A stretch of 53,058 nucleotides of DNA, taken from assembly GCF_021442385.1 (NCBI RefSeq), contig NZ_MUZA01000044.1, forward strand, positions 1 through 53,058. The letters are read 5' to 3'. Shown here in pieces: positions 41,015 through 47,470 of this stretch. The stretch is from Micromonospora sp. MH99 (GTDB lineage Bacteria; Actinomycetota; Actinomycetes; Mycobacteriales; Micromonosporaceae). The position numbers were made by a program, and so were the translations under genes. The number at the start of each line of letters is the position of its first letter. Within the stretch, counting starts at the first letter, position 1. Under the pieces are notes generated by a model, which saw nothing but the letters and a program-made list of their open reading frames with translations, was not told the DNA's origin and ran no database searches.

Positions 41015-41437
41015 GTGGACGTGCGCAAGGGCGGCGTGGCGGACGCGGCGGCGCTCGCGGAACTACGCGGCGTCGACGGACACAAGCTCGGGGCGTACGC
41101 GGACTGGGTGGCCGCCCACGCGGAGACCCACCTGCCGTTCGTCGCCGAACTGGACGGGCGTGTGGTCGGAGCCGCCTGGCTCCTCGTCGCCCAGCGGGTG
41201 CCCAGCAACGAATCGATGGGCCGGTGGTACGGCGACGTGCAGTCCGTCGCGGTCCGCGAGGAGTACCGCGGTCGCGGTGTCGGTGGTGCGCTGATCGCCG
41301 CGATCCTGGCCGAGGCCCGGACGCGGGGGCTGCTGCACGTCACAGTTCACTCCAGCCGCCGCGCGGTCGACTTCTACCTGCGCAACGGGTTCGTCCACGA
41401 CCGTGAGCTCCTGCTCTGGGAGCCGCCCGCCTCCTGA
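41015..41437 (+). CDS. GNAT N-acetyltransferase
   Basis: A 140-residue single-domain acetyltransferase. The acetyl-CoA loop is EEYRGRGVGGALIAAILAEA (about 86-105) and the terminal block is AVDFYLRNGFVHDRE. The central strand VAELDGRVVGAAWLLVA is typical. The substrate is unknown. TAGACT (41002-41007) seven bases before GTG 41015 indicates a leaderless transcript. It is divergent from the helical protein gene. Confidence 0.88.
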   Translation: MDVRKGGVADAAALAELRGVDGHKLGAYADWVAAHAETHLPFVAELDGRVVGAAWLLVAQRVPSNESMGRWYGDVQSVAVREEYRGRGVGGALIAAILAEARTRGLLHVTVHSSRRAVDFYLRNGFVHDRELLLWEPPAS

Positions 41438-41507
41438 CCGGACGGGTATCCCGCACGGGCGACGGGTCCGGCGGTGCCCGGGGCGGTCGGGGAACTATCG
41501 TGCTGGG

Positions 41508-41999
41508 GTGCACATCCGTTTCGACGTCCCCGCTGATCCCGACTACCCGGGTCGCGTGGCGGCCACGCTCGGCGGTGTTCGGCTGCGCCGGTACAGCTAC
41601 GTCGGCGCGGTGCTGGCGGCGGTGGGGGTGATCGGTCTGATCGTCTCGCGCGGGTTCGCGTCCGGCGAGCGGTCGACACCGCTGTGGATGGCGTTGCTCG
41701 TGGGTGGCGTGCTGTCGATGCTGTACCTGCCGTGGGTGCGGTGGCGCGCACGTCGCCGCTCCGGTCGTTACGCCGTCGAGGGCGGCTACGACATCACCGA
41801 CGACAACATCATGATGCGCAGCGGCTCGGAGTCCGGTGGTATCGCGTGGGACGGCGTCGCCCAGGTGAAGGACACCCCGGACTTCTGGATCGTGTACGTC
41901 GGGCGGATGCCGGCGACCGTGATCCCCCGGTGGTTGATGTCCGCCGAGGATGCCGAGACGCTGCGGGCGTTCATGGCCGACCGCGGGCTGCTCCGCTAG
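41508..41999 (+). CDS. YcxB-like membrane protein
   Basis: A 163-residue protein. An N-terminal strand (IRFDVPADPDYPGRVAATL) is followed by two membrane helices (YVGAVLAAVGVIGLIVSRGF and WMALLVGGVLSMLYLPWV). The C-terminal soluble part has YDITDDNIMMRSGSESGGIA, WDGVAQVKDTPDFWIVYVG and IPRWLMSAEDAETLRAFM, a PH-like pattern seen in YcxB-like domains. Function is unknown. TATCGT (41496-41501) lies six bases before GTG 41508, again a leaderless pattern. Confidence 0.8.
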   Translation: MHIRFDVPADPDYPGRVAATLGGVRLRRYSYVGAVLAAVGVIGLIVSRGFASGERSTPLWMALLVGGVLSMLYLPWVRWRARRRSGRYAVEGGYDITDDNIMMRSGSESGGIAWDGVAQVKDTPDFWIVYVGRMPATVIPRWLMSAEDAETLRAFMADRGLLR

Positions 42000-42384
42000 G
42001 CGCGACCTCGTGTGCCGCATCGCGGCGGGCAGAGCACGGCGAGGACCCGACGTTTCAGGATCGGTGTCGGGGCTGGGCGAGGAAGCGCAGGTACTCCGGC
42101 CGGTCGAACGGGTTGCCCTCGGTGCGGGACCGGTGCGGCGGGCCGCCGGACACCCTTGATTCGATAGGAATCTGTCAATAGATTGAGGGCGGGCGCCGCC
42201 GAGGTCCGGGCAACCGGGCCGTCGGCGACTGACAGGTCCACCCCGAGCCGGGCACGTCGGTCGTACGCATCGACCAGTCGCTGTGGCGCATCGCCGCGCC
42301 GCACCCGGCGCGTTGTCGCGCCGCGTCCGTCACGGACGCGCGCTGCCGCGCCGATTCCCCAGCTTGATGGCAGAAGGACTTCTC
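42000..42384. other. Promoter region and long leader of the Cip1-like gene
   Basis: The first 150 bases hold no gene. A minus-strand stretch near 42063-42120 could encode GNPFDRPEYLRFLAQPRHRS before a stop, perhaps the tail of a lost gene. The promoter below starts transcription near 42191, leaving a GC-rich leader of about 190 bases. I could not match that leader to a known riboswitch. Confidence 0.4.
42156..42184 (+). promoter_or_regulatory. Strong promoter upstream of the Cip1-like gene
   Basis: TTGATT (42156-42161) and TAGATT (42179-42184) are spaced by 17 bp in an AT-rich island. The spacer contains the short inverted repeat GATTC-GATAG-GAATC (42158-42172), a possible regulator site. 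Confidence 0.65.
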
Positions 42385-43659
42385 ATGACGATTCTCCGCG
42401 CCCGCCCCGCCCCGACCCTGGCGGTCGTCGCCGCGCTGGCCGCCGCCGTGACCGCGACCGGAACGGCAGTGCTCGTGGTGCCCGCCGCGGCCGCACAGGG
42501 CTGCCGGGTCGACTACACGCCCAACCAGTGGCCCGGCGGCTTCACCGCCAACGTCAAGGTCACCCCCGGCGACAGCGCCGTCTCCAGTTGGACCGTCACC
42601 TGGACGTACGCCGGGGACGAGCGCGTCACGAACGGCTGGAACGCCACGGTCAGCCAGTCCGGATCGACGGTGACCGCCCGCAACATGTCGTACAACGGCA
42701 GCATCCCGGCCGGCGGCGCCACCGAGTTCGGCGTGCAGGGCACGTACGGCACCAGCGGCGGGTCGCCGAGCGGGTTCAGCCTGAACGGCGTGCCGTGCAA
42801 CGGCACCGGGCCGACCCCGACGACCGGCGTGCCCACCACGCCGCCACCGACGACACCTCCGCCCACGACGCCGCCGCCGACCACCCCGCCGCCGACCACG
42901 CCTCCGCCCACGACGCCTCCGCCGACGACGCCTCCGCCGACGACGCCACCGCCCACCACCCCGCCGCCGGTCGGATGTGCCGGTGCGGTGCTCTGCGACG
43001 GCTTCGAGAACCAGACGGGCTCGACGCCGTCGGGTGACTGGACGGTGGTGAACCCGGACTGTTCCGGCGCCGGCACGGCCACCATCGACACGACCACCGC
43101 GCACAGCGGCAGCCGGGCGGTCCGGATCAACGGCGCGGCCGGTTACTGCAACCACGTCTTCATCAGGTCCACCAAGAACCTCAGCAGCGTGGGCAGTGTG
43201 CGGTACGGCCGGATCTGGGTGCGGCACACCACCGCCCAGCCCACCGACCACACGACCATGATGGCGATGGCCGACGCCGCCGACGGCAACAGGGACCTGC
43301 GGATGGGCGGCCAGAACGCTGCCCTGCAATGGAACCGCGCCTCCGACGACGCGACCCTGCCCGAGCAGAGCCCGGCCGGGGTGGCGCAGAGCGTGCCGCT
43401 TCCCACCAACCGGTGGACCTGCCTGGAGTTCATGGTGGACGGCTCGGCCGGTCAGCTGCGTACCTGGCTGGACGGCACGGCGATCGCGGGGCTGACCGCG
43501 GACGGCGTACCGACGCACGACATCGACGGCCAGTGGTACAACCGCACCTGGCGTCCGCAGCTCACCGACCTGAAGCTCGGCTGGGAGAGCTACGGCAACG
43601 GGGCCGACACCCTCTGGTACGACGACGTAGCGGTCGGGTCCAGCCGGATCGGCTGCTGA
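42385..43659 (+). CDS. Secreted CBM2-Cip1-like protein (possible polysaccharide lyase)
   Basis: A 424-residue exported protein. A signal peptide (about 1-36) precedes a CBM2 cellulose-binding module (about 38-140; CRVDYTPNQWPGGFTANVKV), a TPPPTT linker (about 149-195), and a C-terminal beta-rich domain (about 197-424). That domain shares LRMGGQNAALQWNRASDDAT, LPEQSPAG, LKLGWESYGNGADTLWYDDV and SSRIGC with the fungal cellulose-induced protein Cip1 as I remember it. Cip1 has a lyase-like jelly-roll fold and reported glucuronan-lyase activity. AGAAGGA six bases before ATG 42385 favours it over ATG 42367. Its promoter drives it alone. Confidence 0.85.
   Translation: MTILRARPAPTLAVVAALAAAVTATGTAVLVVPAAAAQGCRVDYTPNQWPGGFTANVKVTPGDSAVSSWTVTWTYAGDERVTNGWNATVSQSGSTVTARNMSYNGSIPAGGATEFGVQGTYGTSGGSPSGFSLNGVPCNGTGPTPTTGVPTTPPPTTPPPTTPPPTTPPPTTPPPTTPPPTTPPPTTPPPTTPPPVGCAGAVLCDGFENQTGSTPSGDWTVVNPDCSGAGTATIDTTTAHSGSRAVRINGAAGYCNHVFIRSTKNLSSVGSVRYGRIWVRHTTAQPTDHTTMMAMADAADGNRDLRMGGQNAALQWNRASDDATLPEQSPAGVAQSVPLPTNRWTCLEFMVDGSAGQLRTWLDGTAIAGLTADGVPTHDIDGQWYNRTWRPQLTDLKLGWESYGNGADTLWYDDVAVGSSRIGC
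42829..42969. repeat. Low-complexity DNA coding the Cip1-like protein linker
   Basis: About nine tandem copies of a 15-base unit encode TPPPT. The copies differ mostly by synonymous C/G changes, which suggests slippage-driven expansion with some drift. Confidence 0.85.
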
Positions 43660-43692
43660 CCCTCCGGAACCTGGCAGGAGACAGCTGGATGT

Positions 43693-43731
43693 GCCAAGGG
43701 TGTGGCCCGGTCGACGTGTCACACCCTTGGC
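43693..43731 (+). terminator. Inverted repeat after the Cip1-like gene
   Basis: GCCAAGGGTGTG (43693-43704) and CACACCCTTGGC (43720-43731) are perfect complements around a 15-base loop. It lies 34 bases past the stop. Confidence 0.6.
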
Positions 43732-43814
43732 CGTTCCGACTGCCCCGGTCGGCGGTCGGGTCGGGATGTCCACCGACAGCCGTAGCTGTCACAGGGCGGC
43801 GATAGCCTGCTGCG

Positions 43815-44426
43815 ATGGCGAGCGCCGAACTGGAAGAGTTGATCGTCACGGACGCCGGCGCGCTGCGCGCATGGTTGTCGGAGAACCACGCCACGTCGCC
43901 CGGCGTCTGGCTCGCCCTGACCAAGAAGGGCGGCACGGTCACCACGCTGACCTGGCAGCATGCGGTCGACGAGGCGCTGTGTTTCGGCTGGATCGACGGG
44001 CAGGCCCGCAAGCGGGACGAGCAGTCCTCCTGGATCCGGTTCACCCCTCGCCGGGCCCGCAGTGTCTGGTCCCGACGCAACGTCGAAAACGTCGCCCGGT
44101 TGGAGGCGCAGGGACTGATGATGCCCGCGGGCCGCGCGGTGGTGGAGGCCGCGAAGGCCGACGGCCGGTGGGCCGCCGCGTACGCCCCGCCGTCGGAGGC
44201 CGAGGCGCCGGCCGACCTGCTCGCCGCCATCGCCGCCGAACCCGCCGCCCAGGCGATGTTCGACGTGCTCACGAAGACCAACAGGTTCGCGCTCATCTAC
44301 CGCCTCAACGCCGTCAAACGGGCCGAGACCCGCGAGCGGAAGATCGGCGAGTTCGTCGCCATGCTGGCCCGCCACGAGACCGTCTATCCGCAGAAGGCGC
44401 GGCCGGAGGGCGCCCCGCCTTCGTGA
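43815..44426 (+). CDS. YdeI/OmpD-associated family protein
   Basis: A 203-residue cytoplasmic protein of the YdeI family (bacteriocin-protection type). Family blocks are WLSENHATSPGVWLALTKKG, the DEALCFGWIDGQARKRDEQS core (about 56-75), FTPRRARSVWSRRNVENVAR, and the terminal RRKRIAYW-like helix in AVKRAETRERKIGEFVAML. The biochemical function is not established. TAGCCT (43803-43808) six bases before the ATG indicates leaderless transcription. It is convergent with the winged-helix regulator gene. Confidence 0.9.
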   Translation: MASAELEELIVTDAGALRAWLSENHATSPGVWLALTKKGGTVTTLTWQHAVDEALCFGWIDGQARKRDEQSSWIRFTPRRARSVWSRRNVENVARLEAQGLMMPAGRAVVEAAKADGRWAAAYAPPSEAEAPADLLAAIAAEPAAQAMFDVLTKTNRFALIYRLNAVKRAETRERKIGEFVAMLARHETVYPQKARPEGAPPS

Positions 44427-44537
44427 TCACGGCGCTCCGCTGACCCTGACCCGGGGCGTCGAACAGGTCCGCCCGACCGCGCGCCGCGACAACGACGTCC
44501 GCCGACCGTACGCGCCCCGGCAACCGCGAAAGGGCTC

Positions 44538-44840
44538 TCAGTCGGCGCCGTCCACGCGGGCGACGATCTCGCGCAGGGCGGCGATGTGGGCGCTCAGGGC
44601 GGCCCGACCGGCCGTGGAGAGGTTGATCCAGGTCCGTGGGCGCTTGCCCACGTAGCCCTTGCGTACCTCCACGTACCCGCCGTCGCTCAACGTCGAGATC
44701 CGCTTCGACAGGGCGGAGTCGCTGAGCTCCACGGCGTCGCGGACGAACGCGAACTCGGCCCACTCGGTCCCCGCCAGCAGCGCCAGGATGGCCAGCCGGG
44801 TGGGATCGAGCAGGGCCGGGTCCAGCTTCGGGTCGGCCAC
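44538..44840 (-). CDS. Winged-helix transcriptional regulator (MarR/ArsR-like, transcription-coupled to a membrane protein)
   Basis: A 100-residue DNA-binding protein: LLDPTRLAILALLAGTEWAE, then VRDAVELSDSALSKRISTLS as the helix-turn-helix and YVEVRKGYVGKRPRTWINLS as the wing. This is the compact HTH_27-type winged helix common in actinomycetes next to small membrane proteins. It begins at a GTG four bases after the stop of the membrane-protein gene. The operon promoter lies inside a 20-bp inverted repeat (45325-45374), which is probably its own operator. Confidence 0.88.
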   Translation of the reverse strand: MADPKLDPALLDPTRLAILALLAGTEWAEFAFVRDAVELSDSALSKRISTLSDGGYVEVRKGYVGKRPRTWINLSTAGRAALSAHIAALREIVARVDGAD

Positions 44841-44843
44841 CGG

Positions 44844-45299
44844 TCAGGCCGTGCGGGTGAGCACGCGGTGCTGCCACCACGGGCCGGCGGCGGCCAGCAG
44901 GACACCGATGAGCACGCCGCTCCACAGCCAGACGTGCGGGACGTCCAGAGCGGTGGCGAGCGCGGTGCCGCCGATCAGCAGGGCCAGCACCAGTGCCGAC
45001 CACAGCAGGCTGGCCGGGCTGGGGACGATGCGCGGGCGCACCGGCCGGCGCAGCAGGGTTGCGCCCCACCGGGTGTTGCCCGCCATGGAGAGCAGCAGCA
45101 GCAGGATGACGATTGTGGTGCCGTACGTGCGCACGAAGTCCGGATACCGGTCCGCGAGGACTCCGTAGGCCGCGACGAAAACACCGGCCCCGAGCCAGAT
45201 CCACCGTGACCGGCTGGCGGCCGCTGCGGTCTGACCCCGCCGCCGGTCGACGTCCTGCAGAGCCCGTCGTGCCTCTTCGGGTGTCGGAGTGGTGCTCAT
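44844..45299 (-). CDS. Four-helix membrane protein in operon with the winged-helix regulator
   Basis: A 151-residue protein. A hydrophilic head (about 1-30) precedes four helices (WIWLGAGVFVAAYGVLA, YGTTIVILLLLLSM, LLWSALVLALLIGGTALATA, WLWSGVLIGVLLAAAG). No named family is recognised, although this membrane-protein plus winged-helix arrangement recurs in actinomycetes. GAGGAGCTG precedes the ATG. Its promoter sits inside the large inverted repeat upstream, so it is probably repressed by the partner regulator. Confidence 0.8.
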   Translation of the reverse strand: MSTTPTPEEARRALQDVDRRRGQTAAAASRSRWIWLGAGVFVAAYGVLADRYPDFVRTYGTTIVILLLLLSMAGNTRWGATLLRRPVRPRIVPSPASLLWSALVLALLIGGTALATALDVPHVWLWSGVLIGVLLAAAGPWWQHRVLTRTA

Positions 45300-45324
45300 C
45301 AGGCAGCTCCTCGGGGTGGGGCAA

Positions 45325-45374
45325 GTACTTGCTCGTACGGAAAGCTAACACTCACTTTCCGTACGAGCAAGTAC
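45325..45374 (-). promoter_or_regulatory. 20-bp inverted repeat enclosing the promoter of the regulator operon
   Basis: Bases 45325-45344 and 45355-45374 are perfect complementary 20-base arms around a 10-base centre (CTAACACTCA). The pairing continues outward with one mismatch. On the minus strand the outer arm supplies TTGCTC (-35, 45365-45370) and the inner arm TAGCTT (-10, 45342-45347), spaced by exactly 17 bp. Two regulator dimers, one per arm, could block the promoter fully. Confidence 0.75.
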
Positions 45375-45446
45375 GTGCCGGGGCGGGAGGTCCCGGGTGG
45401 CAGTGCTGCCGCCCGACAGTCATGGACCGGGCGGCAGCGCTGGGAG

Positions 45447-46199
45447 TCACTCCGGGAGTTGGTAGAGGCGGTAGCGGGCGACGGTCTCGAAGCCGATCTG
45501 CCGGTACACCGGCTCGCCCTCGCTGCTCGCCTGGAGCGTGACGATCTGCCGTCCCGACGCACGGGTGAGGCGCAGCGCCTCGCGGGTGAGCGCCGTGGCG
45601 ATGCCCCGCCGACGGAAATCGGGGTCGGTGGCGATGCAGTACAGAGCGCCGATGTCGGTGCCGAGCGACAGGGTGCACGTGCCGACGGTGCGGCCGTCGA
45701 TCGTGCCCGCGAGGCGGACCACGTCCGGGTAGGCGAAGTTCAGCTCCCGGTCGACGGCGAGGCCGGGATCCCCGGGGAGGCCGAGCGGCCCGGCGTACGC
45801 ACCGACGTACTCCCGCATCTCGGACGGGTCGGCGACGTGCCGGATCCGCAGGTCGCTCGGCGCATCGACCTCGGCCACGGTGGTCACGTCCACCGCCATC
45901 ACGGGCATGTCGGCGATCTGCTCCGCGCCGCGGTCGAGCAGGCCCTCGGCGGTGCCCTCGTCGCTGTCCGCCCCCACCCACCAGCCCCAGTGCGAGCCGG
46001 TCAGGTGCTTCCTCGCCTCCGTGATCGCCTCGTCGAGTGGCAGATCGCGGACGCGAAGGACCCCGTTGAGCAGCGGGTGCGCAATGTCGGTGCGATAGGT
46101 GGGCAGGTCGGTGTCGGGGTCGGTGCCCGCCCAGCCGCACCAGTACCGGCGGTTGGCGGCGAGCTGCGGTTCCAGGTCGTGGATGGAGTACGTGGTCAT
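45447..46199 (-). CDS. GNAT N-acetyltransferase, coupled to an ECF sigma factor
   Basis: A 250-residue protein. The C-terminal half is a GNAT domain: YCIATDPDFRRRGIATALTREALRL (about 190-214, read as DPDFRRRGIATAL) is the acetyl-CoA loop and VYRQIGFETVARYRLYQL the terminal block. The N-terminal 100 residues (YRTDIAHPLLNGVLRVRD, GSHWGWWVGADS) look like a second, degenerate GNAT-like domain. It begins four bases after the sigma-factor stop, so both come from one mRNA. The substrate is unknown. Confidence 0.87.
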   Translation of the reverse strand: MTTYSIHDLEPQLAANRRYWCGWAGTDPDTDLPTYRTDIAHPLLNGVLRVRDLPLDEAITEARKHLTGSHWGWWVGADSDEGTAEGLLDRGAEQIADMPVMAVDVTTVAEVDAPSDLRIRHVADPSEMREYVGAYAGPLGLPGDPGLAVDRELNFAYPDVVRLAGTIDGRTVGTCTLSLGTDIGALYCIATDPDFRRRGIATALTREALRLTRASGRQIVTLQASSEGEPVYRQIGFETVARYRLYQLPE

Positions 46200-46203
46200 A
46201 CCC

Positions 46204-47208
46204 TCAGGACATCCCTGGGCTGGCAGAAGTTCGATTCGCCGCGGAAGAAATCTCCGGCCGGGCCGGCCGCGGGGTGTGCAGGAGGCGCACCTCGCGTACC
46301 AGGCCCCCTTTCTCCCGCAGCAGCCAGGTCGCGCCGGGCGGGCAGTGGAACGGGTCCTCCGGCGGGTTGATGAAGGCGTTCTCCCAGATCGTGATGCCGG
46401 AGCCGGCCAGCACTCCGGTGATCTTGTGGCTGACACCGAGGTCGTTGTCCTGCCGAATGACCGCGAAGAGTGGTTCCCTCCCGATCGTCCGGGTGCCGTC
46501 CGGCCAGCAGAAAACCATGTCCTCGGCCCAACGCGCGGCCACCTTGGTCACGGACGCGCCATCGGCCACCGCCGACAGGATCGTCGCCGCCTCCTCGCGC
46601 CGCTCGGCGCGCAGCGTCCCGGCCCCGTCGTGCCGCGCGTCCCGGACGCGGGGGAGGACCTCGGCCAGCTGCCGACGTGCCTCGCTGAGGCGGCTGCGGA
46701 CGGTGCCGACCGGAGTCCCGCACAGCTCCGCGATCTGCTCGTACGAGTTGTTCTCGGTGAAGTAGCGCAGCAACGCCACCGTCTGGGCGGCCGGCGACAA
46801 CTGCTGCAGCCCGTGCCAGACCCAGTCCCGCATGGCGCTCTGCTCGATGCGGGCGACCGGGTCGTCGAGCTCCGAGGCGAGCAGGTTCTCACCTGCCACT
46901 CCGACCGGCACGGGCCTGCGCGCGCGCAGCATCGTCCGGCAGTTGTTGCGGACGATGGCGTGCAGCCACTGTCGCACCGCGCCGGGGTCGCGCAGCTCAC
47001 CGATCCGGCTGAACGCCGCGATCGCCGCGTCCTGGCAGGCGTCCTCGGCGTCGGGCCCGCCGCCCAGAATGCGGTGGGCCACGGCGAGCATGCCGGCGTA
47101 GTGACAGTCGAACAGCAGCGCGAAGCTGCGGGGATCGCCCTGCTGGGCGCCCCGGACCAGCTGCGCCGTGTCGTCGGCCGGCACGGGTCTCGAGGTCGAA
47201 AGGAGCAT
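46204..47208 (-). CDS. ECF RNA polymerase sigma factor with SnoaL-like C-terminal domain
   Basis: A 334-residue sigma factor. Region 2 is at about 15-90 (RSFALLFDCHYAGMLAVAHR, DAEDACQDAAIAAFSRI), and region 4 at about 135-190 (LSPAAQTVALLRYFTENNSY, GTPVGTVRSRLSEARRQLAE). Residues about 215-320 (ADGASVTKVAARWAEDMVFC, TRTIGREPLFAVI, HCPPGATWLLRE) form a SnoaL/NTF2-like domain of the type found in ECF41 and related groups, where it can modulate activity without an anti-sigma factor. It is the first gene of a two-gene operon with the GNAT. Confidence 0.88.
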   Translation of the reverse strand: MLLSTSRPVPADDTAQLVRGAQQGDPRSFALLFDCHYAGMLAVAHRILGGGPDAEDACQDAAIAAFSRIGELRDPGAVRQWLHAIVRNNCRTMLRARRPVPVGVAGENLLASELDDPVARIEQSAMRDWVWHGLQQLSPAAQTVALLRYFTENNSYEQIAELCGTPVGTVRSRLSEARRQLAEVLPRVRDARHDGAGTLRAERREEAATILSAVADGASVTKVAARWAEDMVFCWPDGTRTIGREPLFAVIRQDNDLGVSHKITGVLAGSGITIWENAFINPPEDPFHCPPGATWLLREKGGLVREVRLLHTPRPARPEISSAANRTSASPGMS

Positions 47209-47221
47209 GCCGGAACGCTAG

Positions 47222-47470
47222 CTCGACCTCCACGAGAAGTGGTTTTTCCCGAATCTCGACAGCCAGGGCCAAAGCGGGCAATGGAAGCCGGATGACGCGC
47301 CGAGCCACGCACAGACCTGGGCGGTCGAGAGCAACGGCAACCACCCCAAGCTGGCGGACATGGCCGCGTCCGGTCAGGCCGGCCCGAAGGACGTCGTGAC
47401 CGAGCACGAGCCGCTCACCGACGCGATCGGCGCGTACCGCGATTTCGATCTGCGCAGCCCCGGGCGCCGC
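47222..47470 (+). pseudogene. Zinc-dependent alcohol dehydrogenase-like remnant
   Basis: An open plus-strand stretch without a start encodes KWFFPNLDSQGQSGQWKPDD, then AVESNGNHPKLADMAASGQ and VVTEHEPLTDAIGAYRDFDL. The last part resembles the C-terminus of zinc-dependent alcohol dehydrogenases, where EPLTDAIxAYxxFD precedes a short basic end. The first part may come from the same protein with an internal deletion, or from another gene. No catalytic or zinc-binding part remains. It lies between the start of the sigma operon and the stop of the glycosidase gene, both on the other strand. Confidence 0.45.

Noticed and set aside
42063..42120. Minus-strand peptide GNPFDRPEYLRFLAQPRHRS ending at a stop
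   Set aside because: It reads like the tail of a real protein but is too short and lacks upstream coding support.
42190..42384. A c-di-GMP or c-di-AMP riboswitch in the Cip1-like leader
   Set aside because: Segments such as CCGGGCAACCGGGC recall riboswitch cores, but the conserved elements of either class are not present in order.
42829..42969. Regular repeats that might suggest a CRISPR array
   Set aside because: They are direct tandem copies without unique spacers, in frame inside a gene, and encode a TPPPT linker.
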